Shown: positions 41,601 through 49,326, counted from the first letter of the stretch. The stretch is DNA of 64,000 nt from Aeromonas veronii (GCF_040215105.1 NZ_CP157875.1:2657501-2721500); one strand, 5' to 3'. The notes: generated from the sequence alone by a model not told the origin. Made by a program: numbers and translations.

Positions 41601-42305
41601 CCAAACTGGGTCTAAAAGATAACTCAAAATACAACATGCTGGATTGGTATAACTACTACCCCACACTCGCTTAGATTTATCATCACGACCTAGGCAGTTT
41701 GGATCTGTTCTGGGATCAATTACTGCGATCCCACTTACTAATGCTTCTACTTTGTTCTTGGGGTTGATAAATCGGAGCTCATTATCACCACCTGTTGAAA
41801 CCCATCGTTCAGCAAGTAGTGATAAACTGGCAATACCATCACCTCTAAAGTTCGCTGATACTTCACCATCAGAGTTTTGAATTATCTGACTGAACATTGC
41901 GGTTTCAGTTGCTAATCCCTTCTTTAGGCCCACTGAGACGTTAGGGAAGTTCGCACTAGTACTGTATGTGTGCCATCCAATCGTTTGCGGGAGAGTGTTA
42001 TTGAAGTACGGAACACCATTAATATAGATCTGATTGATACTCTTGACTTCACCAAGCCCAATGCAGAACAACTGTGCTAAGTAGTTTGTATTGAAGTTAT
42101 TGACGTTGTTGTAAACCTGAGCACATGGAAGCAGACAATCACCGAAGGGGATCAAGATTGGGTTATCTTGCCCTCTCCGATCTATACCTACGCCATAATC
42201 TTGCTGATCCATGCTTGGTTGTTTTGCTGTTAAAGATATTGCGAGTGATACGGCACTAATAGCAGCCGAAACAATGGCCGCGATGGCTGAAATTTCTAAG
42301 CCCAT
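38688..42305 (-). CDS. Tail-tip host-specificity protein (gpJ-like)
   Basis: The largest phage protein here (1205 aa) and the last of the tail module. The N-terminal ~30 residues are hydrophobic. The body through ~470 follows lambda gpJ-type tail hubs (PFGDCLLPCAQVYNN; GMGLEVEDVDITSF; KLGDVVEISNVMF). A fibronectin-III-like module lies near 490-580, a linker and a second beta domain follow, a coiled coil is near 800-870, and a Gly/Ser/Thr-rich beta C-terminus ends the protein. Such tips bind the host receptor, and the C-terminus is the likely specificity region. AAGGAAG precedes the ATG. Confidence 0.88.
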   Translation of the reverse strand: MGLEISAIAAIVSAAISAVSLAISLTAKQPSMDQQDYGVGIDRRGQDNPILIPFGDCLLPCAQVYNNVNNFNTNYLAQLFCIGLGEVKSINQIYINGVPYFNNTLPQTIGWHTYSTSANFPNVSVGLKKGLATETAMFSQIIQNSDGEVSANFRGDGIASLSLLAERWVSTGGDNELRFINPKNKVEALVSGIAVIDPRTDPNCLGRDDKSKRVWGSSYTNPACCILSYLLDPVWGMGLEVEDVDITSFILLANYCDNKLLKFNGFVNQDSTFGEILKDFAASFDGEIYLESGLVKVRPIDVTASLVHLNESNMHSEIRVLNKGGEDYANTIIVEYLNKDSNYSQDKYVIPKNQKTDPVIQKDGYIKEKTLKLPFLVDGSAGDYAKVKWFANRAYKRAQLQKKSISFKIDNTVTKLKLGDVVEISNVMFNMDHKKFRVVSIKSSMDEKILISDIEAVEYLPEVFDTSDYQSGGSSGSLPDPSLIINPPNNLVFTQNTGTVQGHGVLTWSSQYKGEQRNEVQYRKTGSTTWVSYQTVSAESVTITNLQAGTNYDFRVRTMAAVGYSRFTELLNQRIAKVLTLPAVTGLTGDFTGKDAIIRWNPVKGAIPNLGNPVAGHTDLSELVSYYQVQIAHTTVGNIKSNHVVTDPSFTYTLEQNRKDGLSRNVWVIVTPVSIFADVGASVQVNLYNEPMSQPASVQARSELINLTIEWLNPSETVKDYEATDIWVTQSKIIPPTSAEYVSSSSVGWWTSVLGGKAPKSGYAWIAHRDYYGHPSSGPVYSIPVWYSQTSIDELLSDSPSFQEVEQNLDAAKKELAEQGGEITELQDKVALQETAITSNKTLIETTNTKLAQVDSTVQAQGVTITEQSQAISTVGGTVSGLRTIKLDVNGKVSGLQLGNDGTTSTVDFLTDVFRISSSAGTASVFEVRNGKTMIKSLLVGDITASQISADAINGNHIAANSIVQAGSGSSSVTLNGSDPTWRIYAGSVTAASAPFRVTGSGTVYMDNAVVSGQVNATSGTFSNSLTVNARLNMTGGYLDGRAGQDTLNFNSGRTRIDANGTFYCNDAVIRGTLQVQDLVGDITEVFTGTGTSISIGSSTRPRNIIQVIEKYVCFCSVAAGPGVLGVRFQALLNGAVIGESVTTASTTNGTNNYALSVYLTDIVGTCPANTVGTLTFRVIAYNSNTSAINNISYSGTHGWLTAVK

Positions 42306-42332
42306 TGAAAAAACTTCCTTATTATTCTTTTA

Positions 42333-42776
42333 TTAATTTAACTTTCTGAATGCCTTTAGATCCTTGTTGCTGCTGGTAACAGTACTGAACTGCACATAAT
42401 CGAATGTCCCAGAATCGAGAACACCAAAGAGATACCCACTGTGATAGATCAAGGTATGGTATCCACTGACTACCAACAGATCCCCTTCTTGGATGAAGTT
42501 TGGATCAATCGATTCAACACCATTTGCAGCCATGAAGCTTTCTAGGTCTTTGTGTTGAAGTAGTTCAGGTAAAACCTTCTTAGCTCCCCTAACCGTCTTG
42601 AAACGTCCTGAGATGAGCTGTAATGCGTTTTGTGCCTCTGGGGTCGATATCCATTCAATAAGTAGTGTGAAGCAACATAGCTTGCTAGGGATGCGTTCCT
42701 GGCCCCTGTATTTTGTGATTAGACGGTCACATAAGTTTCCTTTGTTTAGTTCTATATCCATTACTATTTTTTCCAC
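42333..42776 (-). CDS. Tail assembly protein, NlpC/P60- or DUF6950-like
   Basis: A 147-residue protein (or 142 from the second Met) just before the tip gene, the place of lambda gpK. SKLCCFTLLIEW provides a Cys near 32-33 and the LVVSGYHTLIYHSGY block a His near 103, consistent with a papain-like Cys/His arrangement of tail peptidoglycan hydrolases and DUF6950 proteins. The spacing is unusual, and catalysis is not assured. It overlaps the preceding gene by 13 bp. Confidence 0.65.
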   Translation of the reverse strand: MEKIVMDIELNKGNLCDRLITKYRGQERIPSKLCCFTLLIEWISTPEAQNALQLISGRFKTVRGAKKVLPELLQHKDLESFMAANGVESIDPNFIQEGDLLVVSGYHTLIYHSGYLFGVLDSGTFDYVQFSTVTSSNKDLKAFRKLN

Positions 42777-43300
42777 ATTACATCATCGTCTTGGTCTATG
42801 TTTGCATATTTGAAAAACTCATCTGTTGAGTTATAGAACTGGTGAGTTTGTTGATTGGCTCTCATCAGTGAAGGTTTCTTATCTAAATCAAAGATGCTGT
42901 AGCATTCCATTTGCAGAGCTACATAGGGGGTTTTATTGCTGTAATTAACTTGCTGTTCTGGTGCTGTTCCAAACCCTTTGAAGTACACTTCTTTGGAAAT
43001 TATGTTGTTTGAGGAATCATCAAAGAATACTCGCTGGATCGTTACCCTCACCCTGTTGATACTAATACTTTGCATTAGATTCAATACTGAGGTGTCCAAG
43101 CCCGTCAGCGTGAGTGTCAGGGGTTTTCCCTTGATTGTGTTATCTATAGTCACCTTGTCTATTGCGAGTAATGAGCCGTAACTTAGATATAAATCACCAT
43201 TACTATCTTTTAGATCTAGTGGTGCGGTAGTCCATCTGACGATCTGATTAACCTCTGGAAGAATTCTTAGATCGATTGATACTGTACTTGCTATATTCAT
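42764..43300 (-). CDS. Minor tail protein
   Basis: A 178-residue protein with the phage tail pattern QIVRWTTAPLDLKDSNGDLYLSYGSLLAID near residues 20-48 and LTLTLTGLDTSVLNLMQ near 60-76, seen in a family of siphovirus tail-tip proteins that sit between the distal tail protein and the Cys-peptidase-like protein. Function is inferred from place in the module. It is 2 bp from the upstream gene and overlaps the downstream gene, so it is translated in sequence. Confidence 0.65.
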   Translation of the reverse strand: MNIASTVSIDLRILPEVNQIVRWTTAPLDLKDSNGDLYLSYGSLLAIDKVTIDNTIKGKPLTLTLTGLDTSVLNLMQSISINRVRVTIQRVFFDDSSNNIISKEVYFKGFGTAPEQQVNYSNKTPYVALQMECYSIFDLDKKPSLMRANQQTHQFYNSTDEFFKYANIDQDDDVMWKK

Positions 43301-43302
43301 TC

Positions 43303-43875
43303 TTATAATACCTCTTTGGCAGATAGCGTGATTGATTCGGCTCTACCCATCTTCATACTGAAAGAGTTACTATCCAGTCTGAGGCGTAATCTAGGATTAC
43401 TGAAGTTGATTCTTGATGTTGCGGCAGTCGTGAAACGTGCAGCGGGAAAGAAATTGTAGTTACTGCCGGATTTAGTAGTTACAACATAGAGTTTCGTATC
43501 GTTTGTAAACTGGAAGTATGAACCTTCTGGGATGGTAGTATTGTTCAGGGTCATAGTTGTTGAGCCCTGTAATACTTGAGCAGTGTTTATAACATTCGTT
43601 GCATTTGGGGTTGTTAGTGGGTTGAACCATCCATAGACTGAACCTAGGTCTAGCTCAAAAGGTGATAGTTGTCCACGAATGTTTAGTAGTAATGCTTGTA
43701 GTAGTTTTGTATCTGCTGCTGTTTCGGTTGTGATCGTGAATTTGCATAGGATTCTGTGAAGTCCTGTGCCGATGGCATTACCTTTTTGGTTGATACTTTC
43801 TGAATAAAAAACTGGTGTTTCTTGAGTTAGTTCTACATCTGATATGAACCAGTCATTAACTGAAATTGTTTGCAT
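43303..43875 (-). CDS. Minor tail protein (distal-tail-like)
   Basis: A 190-residue, beta-rich protein (MQTISVNDWFISDVELTQ at the start; QLSPFELDLGSVYGWF in the middle) that occupies the first position of the tail-tip genes. I infer a minor tail role from position only. Its Shine-Dalgarno, GAGGT in ACGAGGTATTC, lies inside an 8-bp hairpin (43878-43910), so initiation may be controlled. Upstream of it the tail module is interrupted by unrelated genes. Confidence 0.6.
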   Translation of the reverse strand: MQTISVNDWFISDVELTQETPVFYSESINQKGNAIGTGLHRILCKFTITTETAADTKLLQALLLNIRGQLSPFELDLGSVYGWFNPLTTPNATNVINTAQVLQGSTTMTLNNTTIPEGSYFQFTNDTKLYVVTTKSGSNYNFFPAARFTTAATSRINFSNPRLRLRLDSNSFSMKMGRAESITLSAKEVL

Positions 43876-43877
43876 TG

Positions 43878-43910
43878 AATACCTCGTTTGTAATTCTTGT
43901 ATGAGGTATT
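43878..43910 (-). promoter_or_regulatory. Hairpin sequestering the ribosome-binding site of the 43875 gene
   Basis: AATACCTC (43878-43885) and GAGGTATT (43903-43910) are perfect 8-bp arms with a 17-nt spacer. On the minus-strand RNA the GAGGT next to the start codon is paired, which would block ribosome loading. Confidence 0.5.
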
Positions 43911-44017
43911 TATGAATTTATAAAAAACTATGTACCTAGGAATTTTAAATCGGTACAGTTAACTATGGTATATGGTAGAATTTTCATCAATCAGCTTTAG
44001 TCATCAAGGAATACGAG

Positions 44018-44719
44018 ATGGAAGATAATTCGTCAATAAAGGATCAAATGAAGAATGATAGTGAATTCCAGTCTAAAAGAAAACAATTGATTGCAATAAG
44101 TGTTTTGTTAATGGCAATGAGCCTATCAGACGCACAACTCAAAGAAGCCAATACCTTCATATTCAAAATTGATTTCTCAAATTCTGCTGCATTTGGTTGG
44201 ATGGTGTTCTTTGGTGTGATTGTTCTAATTATTAGGTACTACTCATTAGCTTTCAAGTATCACGCTTACCTGTACGATGTTTGGGCTAACGAAATGGTTC
44301 AAGATAGAAGGGTATTTGTTTATTACTTTGATGGTGAAGAATCAAATGATTATATTCCTCACGGACTGTTAAGCAAGTTCAAGAATGATTTGTGTTCACA
44401 TAGTATTGAAGGCCATGATTTTGAAAAATACAAAATAGAACCAAAGTACATAATAAATGGAATCCTAAAGAGAGGTATAACTTATGACTGCAATCATGGT
44501 TACGAAGTAACAATAGAAAATATCAACCTTAATCGATTCGATGAGAACTGGAAAAAAAGAGATTTATACGAACTATTAAAGATTGAGTTTGAACACCAAA
44601 AAAATGCGATGTTTAGACAGCCTGAGTACCTAGATATATCATTACCATATTTTATAGCATCCCTATCTTTGATATCGTTTATATTTAAGTATCAGATCCT
44701 ATATCTCTTGGCGTTGTAG
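44018..44719 (+). CDS. Phage-encoded membrane protein, unknown function
   Basis: A 233-residue protein with hydrophobic segments near 24-40, 55-80 and 205-231 and a polar middle rich in Phe, Tyr and charged residues. It lies on the plus strand against the tail genes, with its own AAGGA ribosome-binding site and a bidirectional terminator after it, the layout of an independently transcribed cargo gene (moron). I recognise no family. Superinfection exclusion or defence is possible but unsupported by any motif. Confidence 0.65.
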   Translation: MEDNSSIKDQMKNDSEFQSKRKQLIAISVLLMAMSLSDAQLKEANTFIFKIDFSNSAAFGWMVFFGVIVLIIRYYSLAFKYHAYLYDVWANEMVQDRRVFVYYFDGEESNDYIPHGLLSKFKNDLCSHSIEGHDFEKYKIEPKYIINGILKRGITYDCNHGYEVTIENINLNRFDENWKKRDLYELLKIEFEHQKNAMFRQPEYLDISLPYFIASLSLISFIFKYQILYLLAL

Positions 44720-44724
44720 ATATG

Positions 44725-44758
44725 AAAAAGCCCTGAATGTTTAGGTTCAGGGCTGTTT
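44725..44758. terminator. Bidirectional terminator
   Basis: AGCCCTGAA (44729-44737) pairs with TTCAGGGCT (44746-44754), with A and T tracts at the two ends. It closes the plus-strand membrane gene and the minus-strand cassette. Confidence 0.85.
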
Positions 44759-44765
44759 TAAAGTT

Positions 44766-45215
44766 TTATCTAAAGAAGTCCTTCACTGGAACATCTTCTG
44801 TTGCATCATTGTACTTGGACAGTTCAAATCGCATGATAGAAACAGTTTCTTTAAGATCACTATCAAATCCACTCTTATCTATCATCCCTAACAACTCAGT
44901 CATTTCAAAGTTCCGAAGTTTCTTGTTCTTGAGATTACAACTCCAAAACACTCTGGGAAGATCAAGATAGAAGCAGTTCAAAGAACGGGTTCCGAGATAG
45001 TCCCCTTCTATCTGCTTTTGCCGGATATCTTCAAAGGTATGAACACCTCCGGCAATCGCTGCTAACCCTGTCCATCCGATAAAGAAAAGAACTTTTAGAC
45101 TCACCTTGATATGGGGTTTCATCCTTGCTTTTACCTTTGTTGTTATTGATGATCGGGGATCTAAACGGATCCTTGCGATACTGTCAAGATCATTTTGATC
45201 CGAACCCGTGATCAC
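44766..45215 (-). CDS. Hypothetical protein with one membrane helix
   Basis: A 149-residue product if started at the GTG at 45215, which overlaps the preceding stop (GTGA). Starting at the ATG at 45122 would give 118 residues beginning MKPHIKVSLKVLFFIGWTG, a single membrane helix near the N-terminus. The shorter form is a more usual membrane-anchored protein; the overlap favours the longer. The C-terminal part is soluble and charged. It is the third gene of a coupled cassette with the lipoprotein. No family recognised. Confidence 0.55.
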   Translation of the reverse strand: MITGSDQNDLDSIARIRLDPRSSITTKVKARMKPHIKVSLKVLFFIGWTGLAAIAGGVHTFEDIRQKQIEGDYLGTRSLNCFYLDLPRVFWSCNLKNKKLRNFEMTELLGMIDKSGFDSDLKETVSIMRFELSKYNDATEDVPVKDFFR

Positions 45216-45598
45216 GCTATAGGTTTAAGGTGAACTATTACTTTCATTCTTGCAGAACGCATCATCACTAGGTCAGTTGCACTGATGGGACACTTGTACT
45301 GTGAAAGTAGATCCATCACATCCCCGTCATACCCTGCGGGCTCTTGGCTCTTACAGTCACCATGGATCACAAGGTTGGTTGGTTCACTGTTAAGATAGGT
45401 AATCTTGAATTCCCCTTTTTGTATGACCGTCATTTCATCGTCAATTTGAAGCATGTAACCATCCTCAAAGATGATTCTCACTAACTGAATGTCATGGGGT
45501 TGGTCTGGTCGCTGAATGCCTTCTATCGTGGATGAGCGGCTTAGATGAGTAGTTTCATCTAGACAGTTGAACGCAACATGGATTTCTTGTGTCTTCAT
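45212..45598 (-). CDS. Hypothetical protein
   Basis: A 128-residue protein from the ATG at 45598, which overlaps the lipoprotein stop by 4 bp (ATGA). It is predicted soluble and beta-rich, with Cys at about residues 12, 91 and 104 and a basic end (RMKVIVHLKPIA). An open frame continues 32 codons upstream across the lipoprotein gene, but the coupled ATG is the better start. Function unknown; the cassette suggests a role with the lipoprotein. Confidence 0.6.
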   Translation of the reverse strand: MKTQEIHVAFNCLDETTHLSRSSTIEGIQRPDQPHDIQLVRIIFEDGYMLQIDDEMTVIQKGEFKITYLNSEPTNLVIHGDCKSQEPAGYDGDVMDLLSQYKCPISATDLVMMRSARMKVIVHLKPIA

Positions 45599-45801
45599 TC
45601 TGCTGCCCGTCCCTTCATACCGTTCTTGATGTTGAGGTTGAAACTCGCCTGTTCCTCTAGGGTTAGCGGCGTTCCTTGGTATGTACAACGCCATTCGCTT
45701 TCAGGTTGCTCTAGGTTGAAGCACTCATAAGGTTGCTTTGGTTCTGGGGTACAGGCACTGATGAACAGTGCCGCTGCGATTGTGATTAGTAGTTTTGACA
45801 T
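45595..45801 (-). CDS. Small prophage lipoprotein
   Basis: A 68-residue protein with a lipoprotein signal peptide: basic start MSKLL, hydrophobic core and lipobox ISAC with Cys at residue 17, giving a ~52-residue mature lipoprotein. TP after the Cys does not contain an Asp+2, so outer-membrane sorting is expected. Small lipoproteins in prophages often act in superinfection exclusion or as spanins; no holin or endolysin is nearby, so exclusion is the better guess. It is the first gene of a three-gene overlapping cassette. Confidence 0.7.
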   Translation of the reverse strand: MSKLLITIAAALFISACTPEPKQPYECFNLEQPESEWRCTYQGTPLTLEEQASFNLNIKNGMKGRAAE

Positions 45802-45823
45802 TTTATTTTTTCCTTATAGTTAA

Positions 45824-46294
45824 TTACTTATACTTCTTACGATTACAAATTGTGTAGATAGTACTGAGGGGTATTCCGTACTGCTCTGATAGTTCTTTAC
45901 CTTTACTGCCGGATTGATACAGCTCGTTTAACTTGTCCTTCAATTCACAATCTAAGCGGGTGTATGCAGATGGTCTGTTTGCTTTCTGACAATTCTGGGA
46001 CTGCGTGATCCACTGAAGGTTTGAATAACTGTTATCAGTTTTTATTCCGTTCTTATGATCGACGACGTAGTTATTACTATCATCAGGTTTTGGAATAAAG
46101 TGCATAGCCATCAAACGATGAACACTGATCGTGTGTTGCTCTTTGTTTGGAAGACATAGCGTGACTTTTAGATACCCGTTGTTGGCATAGTTCTGCTTTA
46201 GGACTAAGCCTGTTGTTATGTTCTGAACCTCCTGCGTGTTCTTGTCGATGGTATAGTTAGTTTCTAATCCATTGATAACGATTGTAGCTTTCAT
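45824..46294 (-). CDS. HNH homing endonuclease-like protein
   Basis: A 156-residue protein with an N-terminal beta region, an HNH core (HRLMAMHFIPKPDD then VVDHKNGIKTDNSYSNLQWITQ, residues ~60-100, with His78-Asn equivalents DHKNG and NLQW) and a C-terminal helix-turn-helix of about 40 residues (LDCELKDKLNELYQSG; KELSEQYGIPLSTIYTI). This is the free-standing phage HNH class that moves between phage genomes. Its presence marks the block as a recombination-prone site. Confidence 0.88.
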   Translation of the reverse strand: MKATIVINGLETNYTIDKNTQEVQNITTGLVLKQNYANNGYLKVTLCLPNKEQHTISVHRLMAMHFIPKPDDSNNYVVDHKNGIKTDNSYSNLQWITQSQNCQKANRPSAYTRLDCELKDKLNELYQSGSKGKELSEQYGIPLSTIYTICNRKKYK

Positions 46295-46512
46295 AGTTAT
46301 ACATCCTTGTATGTTGTAGCTGGTTCTTGTTTAGCTAGGGTTTCCTAATTGAGGTTTTTGAAAAGAGAACAAAGATTGTTCTCTACATATGTATTTAGTG
46401 TTTAGGTTCTCTAAATGGGGTCAAATAGAGGGTGTTTTGATAATTATTTTTGATTTATCACTGTTGCCAGTTTCTGATATCATCGGCCCAATATCGTCTT
46501 GGAGTCTTCACG

Positions 46513-46899
46513 ATGCTGAGTAAGAGTGAGATTGATCAACACTACGGTTACACCAGTGATAGAGCAGCGAAGTACTACTTACTATCTATCGCTGTAATGC
46601 TGTTAGGCTTCTATTCAGTATTCTTTTTTGGTGTTGGTATATTGTTCCTTATAGGTTCATTGTCGAAAATATCAAGCAACTTGAAGGCACAGTATTTTGA
46701 ACATGGGATTACTGTTGATAGTGCTCCTATGTCTAGTATTAGTGAAAACCTTGAGAAAGATTTCAAGATGAATGAAAGCGATGTAGTTGAAGAAGATGAA
46801 TACAGTAGTGATAGCTTCTCTTTGTCAGACAGTACTAACCCATCCTCACCAACACAGGTTGCATGGCGGCATCATGAAGATGAACTTCGGCATAGATGA
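46513..46899 (+). CDS. Small membrane protein with acidic tail
   Basis: A 128-residue protein with two close hydrophobic segments (about 22-45, LSIAVMLLGFYSVFFFGVGILFLIG split by the count) and an acidic, Ser-rich tail (EEDEYSSDSFSLSDS). The ATG at 46513 has GGAG 8 bp upstream and is preferred to the open extension from 46450. It is a plus-strand gene among minus-strand genes, with its own signals: another candidate cargo gene. No family recognised. Confidence 0.6.
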   Translation: MLSKSEIDQHYGYTSDRAAKYYLLSIAVMLLGFYSVFFFGVGILFLIGSLSKISSNLKAQYFEHGITVDSAPMSSISENLEKDFKMNESDVVEEDEYSSDSFSLSDSTNPSSPTQVAWRHHEDELRHR

Positions 46900-46907
46900 G
46901 CTGTTGC

Positions 46908-47243
46908 TTAGATCCGAGTCATGACCCTAGATGAGATACTCCACTCACCACAAAAACAAATCCTATTACCGTGCTTACAGATAGAATCTGTTGATTCCAT
47001 AACTGTCATCACTACTTCATTATCAGAGGATACTGAGAAGTTAATATACTTCCCTGCATGAACTTTAAAAGTGTTTCCAATGTGCCGCATAGTTCCCCTA
47101 CCATGGTGGTGATTGAGCATTTTTAACGTGGCATCGCGTGCGGCATAATCATCCATACGTTCGTACTGGTAATGCTCAATTGCCATTTTCTCTGCAAACT
47201 TCACATCTGCCATTGCCTTATTGTATTGTTGCTTTTTACTCAT
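46908..47243 (-). CDS. Hypothetical phage protein
   Basis: A 111-residue protein with a helical, charged N-terminal half (KKQQYNKAMADVKFAEKMAIEHYQYERM) and a beta-like C-terminal half with Cys at about 88, 95 and 97 and neighbouring His, a possible metal site. TTTTCCTTATAG on the plus strand gives an AAGGAAAA ribosome-binding site. It sits on the left edge of the palindrome-rich noncoding tract. Function unknown. Confidence 0.6.
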   Translation of the reverse strand: MSKKQQYNKAMADVKFAEKMAIEHYQYERMDDYAARDATLKMLNHHHGRGTMRHIGNTFKVHAGKYINFSVSSDNEVVMTVMESTDSICKHGNRICFCGEWSISSRVMTRI

Positions 47244-47281
47244 AGTATGTTTTCCTTATAGTTTTGTTTATAGATTTACAA

Positions 47282-47901
47282 GTTTAAGGACTCGCGAACT
47301 CGTCCTTAAACACTCAAGCCGTTTCGTTCCTGCAAGCAGTTCACTTACTGCTTTTCGCAACTAGTTGCTCTTTATAAATGTGATAGTACTAATGGCTATG
47401 CGACAGACACCATTGTGAGTCAGTCTATCTTTGGGATCATAATTTAAGTGATCTACAATTAACGACAAACAAAGTTTGTGTTTGAAGTAATCCGACTTGC
47501 TCGGATTGCTGAGAACTAGAGAGATAGAGCGAATGCGATATCTCGATATTCAATATATGAATACAAGTAATGAATACTGTATAAGTGATTCACTACTTCT
47601 TAATAGTTAACTGGGTATCTTCTTCTGTAGTAACTGCCGCACTTCGGCTACGCCTTGCTTGTTGGATGACTAACTCACTCCGTTCATAAGTCATAGGGTC
47701 GCTCGGCTGTGGAAGCACTCGCTAAAGTACTACTCATGGAACTATCAAAGTACAAAAAGTACAAAAAGTACAATCAATACTGCACAAGGGTGATTTTCAC
47801 ATCTCTAAAAATGTCACAAAAACCCCTTTATAGTATTATATACCCCTTTTTGTGACACTTTGGATCTTTACCAAGGATATCCATAATGGTGTCTGTCGCA
47901 T
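47282..47901. other. Palindrome-rich noncoding tract, candidate replication origin
   Basis: About 680 bp between 47244 and 47925 hold no gene but many dyads: GTTTAAGGAC/GTCCTTAAAC (47282-47311), AAGCAGT/ACTGCTT (47334-47353), the 12-bp palindrome GCAACTAGTTGC (47357-47368), ACAAAC/GTTTGT (47465-47479), AATCCGA/TCGGATT (47489-47507), three tandem 9-bp repeats AAGTACAAA (47748-47774) and TGTCACAAAAA/TTTTTGTGACA (47812-47857) around an AT-rich core. Iteron-like repeats, an AT-rich segment and an adjacent replication-type ATPase gene fit an origin. A multi-hairpin RNA is the alternative. Confidence 0.45.
47398..47901. repeat. 17-bp perfect inverted repeats bounding the noncoding tract
   Basis: ATGCGACAGACACCATT (47398-47414) and its exact reverse complement (47885-47901) enclose 470 bp. 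There is no transposase and no obvious target-site duplication, so a transposon is not supported, but the arms could pair, cruciform-like, or serve as protein sites. Confidence 0.75.
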
Positions 47902-47925
47902 TGGGTATTTCAAGAAAAGGCACAA

Positions 47926-49326
47926 CTAAGTGCCCTTGTTTTGTTTCTTCTCAAACCTCTTCATTAACTCACCTCTCTCTATTGCAGTTGCACCAATATC
48001 ATCCATCCACTTCAAAAACTCAGGTAGCGATGGATTAGTTTTTAAACATCTACTTACTTGTTTTCTCCTATTTGCATCTAATGCATTCGCTTTAGGTGGT
48101 CTTCCGTTCTTCTTCACAACAACATCATCATCAATTCCAATATCAATATACTCTGGATTTGCAACAAGACTCTTTGCTTGGCGTTCATCAAATACATAGA
48201 TAACTTGTGTATCAGCACTATCATACTTACGAACACACCCACGCATTATGAACTGGTGAAGCATTTCATATTCTCGTGCTTGTAGTACTTGTTCCCGAGT
48301 AATTCCAAAAAGATATTCAAGACTCTTTATCTCTGAGTCATCGGGATGCATAGATGCAAGCCACACACAAGCACTATAATCTTGATATTCATTTAGTCCC
48401 CTACTATTGGGGCTGATGTAATCACCAACGAGAGAATACTGATCTCCATCCTTATTATTATTCGTCCAATAGAACTTCTTACCATTTAATTCTTTGTTGA
48501 GATAGTCATACACTGCCTTTAGTTTATCTTGGTTCTTGTTCTTATATGAGGTAGTTAACTTCGAATTACTAAAATACTTAACAACAATTCTATCTTGATA
48601 TGGTACTTTCCTTTTTCGTAGTTCTAGTTCTACTTTCTCAAAGATATCCTTGTTGGCAAGATAGATTAGAGTATTCTCAAAATCATTTGCCATGAACGTG
48701 ATATCTAGACCTAGATACTTAGTTAGATCCTTATAGGCAAGGATACGTAATTGATCAACCTTCTCATCATCGAACCATGAGCGATTCATAAAGAACTTAT
48801 CATTTTGTTCTGTTACTTTGAATTTCTTCCTCACTTCAATAAGTATATCACCATCTTGTTCTTTTGACGTTGCAGTTACATACTCATATGAACTATTGAA
48901 GCTAGTGATATCATCAAAGACCTCATATCTTGCTGATTGCTTGAGGTATGGACTTATATCATTGATTTTATCAAACTCAAGAGAAGTTGTTACATCATCA
49001 ACATATACAGTAAAGTTCTTTAGTACTGATGGGTTAAGTCTCCAAAATATCTTGTCGGTGATGAACAAAACATTACTTGTTGGTGCTTTGATGTAATCAG
49101 TGACCCTATCCATTACGTTATCATCTGGTAATCCAGTACTGTATATTGCAGTTGCTGAGATACCATATACTGTTTGCAATGTCTGCACTGAACTATTAAT
49201 GAGTATCTTTGTACCTTGAACAATGATGAAGTTATGTTGTTTAATCTTTAGAACTTCATTGATTATCTTGAATACTGCTGAGGTCTTGCCACTTCCACAA
49301 CTTCCACTGTTATATCCTAATTTCAT
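47926..49326 (-). CDS. P-loop ATPase, probable phage replication helicase
   Basis: A 466-residue protein. From the ATG at 49326 the Walker A GSCGSGKTSAV is at residues ~8-18, a motif Ia-like IIVQGTKILI follows, Walker B reads VYVDDVT (DDVT instead of DEAD) near ~102, and a motif VI-like FIMRGCVRKYDSADTQVIYVFDE is near residue 360-385. The Arg/Lys-rich C-terminal ~60 residues could bind DNA. This resembles superfamily-2 replication/origin-binding helicases of plasmids and phages, though I cannot name a family firmly. It lies against the palindrome-rich tract. Confidence 0.6.
   Translation of the reverse strand: MKLGYNSGSCGSGKTSAVFKIINEVLKIKQHNFIIVQGTKILINSSVQTLQTVYGISATAIYSTGLPDDNVMDRVTDYIKAPTSNVLFITDKIFWRLNPSVLKNFTVYVDDVTTSLEFDKINDISPYLKQSARYEVFDDITSFNSSYEYVTATSKEQDGDILIEVRKKFKVTEQNDKFFMNRSWFDDEKVDQLRILAYKDLTKYLGLDITFMANDFENTLIYLANKDIFEKVELELRKRKVPYQDRIVVKYFSNSKLTTSYKNKNQDKLKAVYDYLNKELNGKKFYWTNNNKDGDQYSLVGDYISPNSRGLNEYQDYSACVWLASMHPDDSEIKSLEYLFGITREQVLQAREYEMLHQFIMRGCVRKYDSADTQVIYVFDERQAKSLVANPEYIDIGIDDDVVVKKNGRPPKANALDANRRKQVSRCLKTNPSLPEFLKWMDDIGATAIERGELMKRFEKKQNKGT

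Noticed and set aside
43303..43875. Holin or spanin function for small genes near the tail tip
   Set aside because: None of the nearby proteins has the hydrophobic-dual-start or Rz/Rz1 pattern, and no endolysin is present in the window.
47748..47774. CRISPR-like array
   Set aside because: The repeats are 9 bp, contiguous and without spacers; there are no cas genes in the window.
47812..47857. Protelomerase telomere-resolution site
   Set aside because: The arms are separated by a 24-bp non-palindromic core, and no protelomerase gene is visible; the serine integrase indicates chromosomal integration.
47398..47901. Small transposon or MITE bounded by the 17-bp inverted repeats
   Set aside because: No target-site duplication at the outer edges and no transposase; the interior dyads favour an origin or structured tract.
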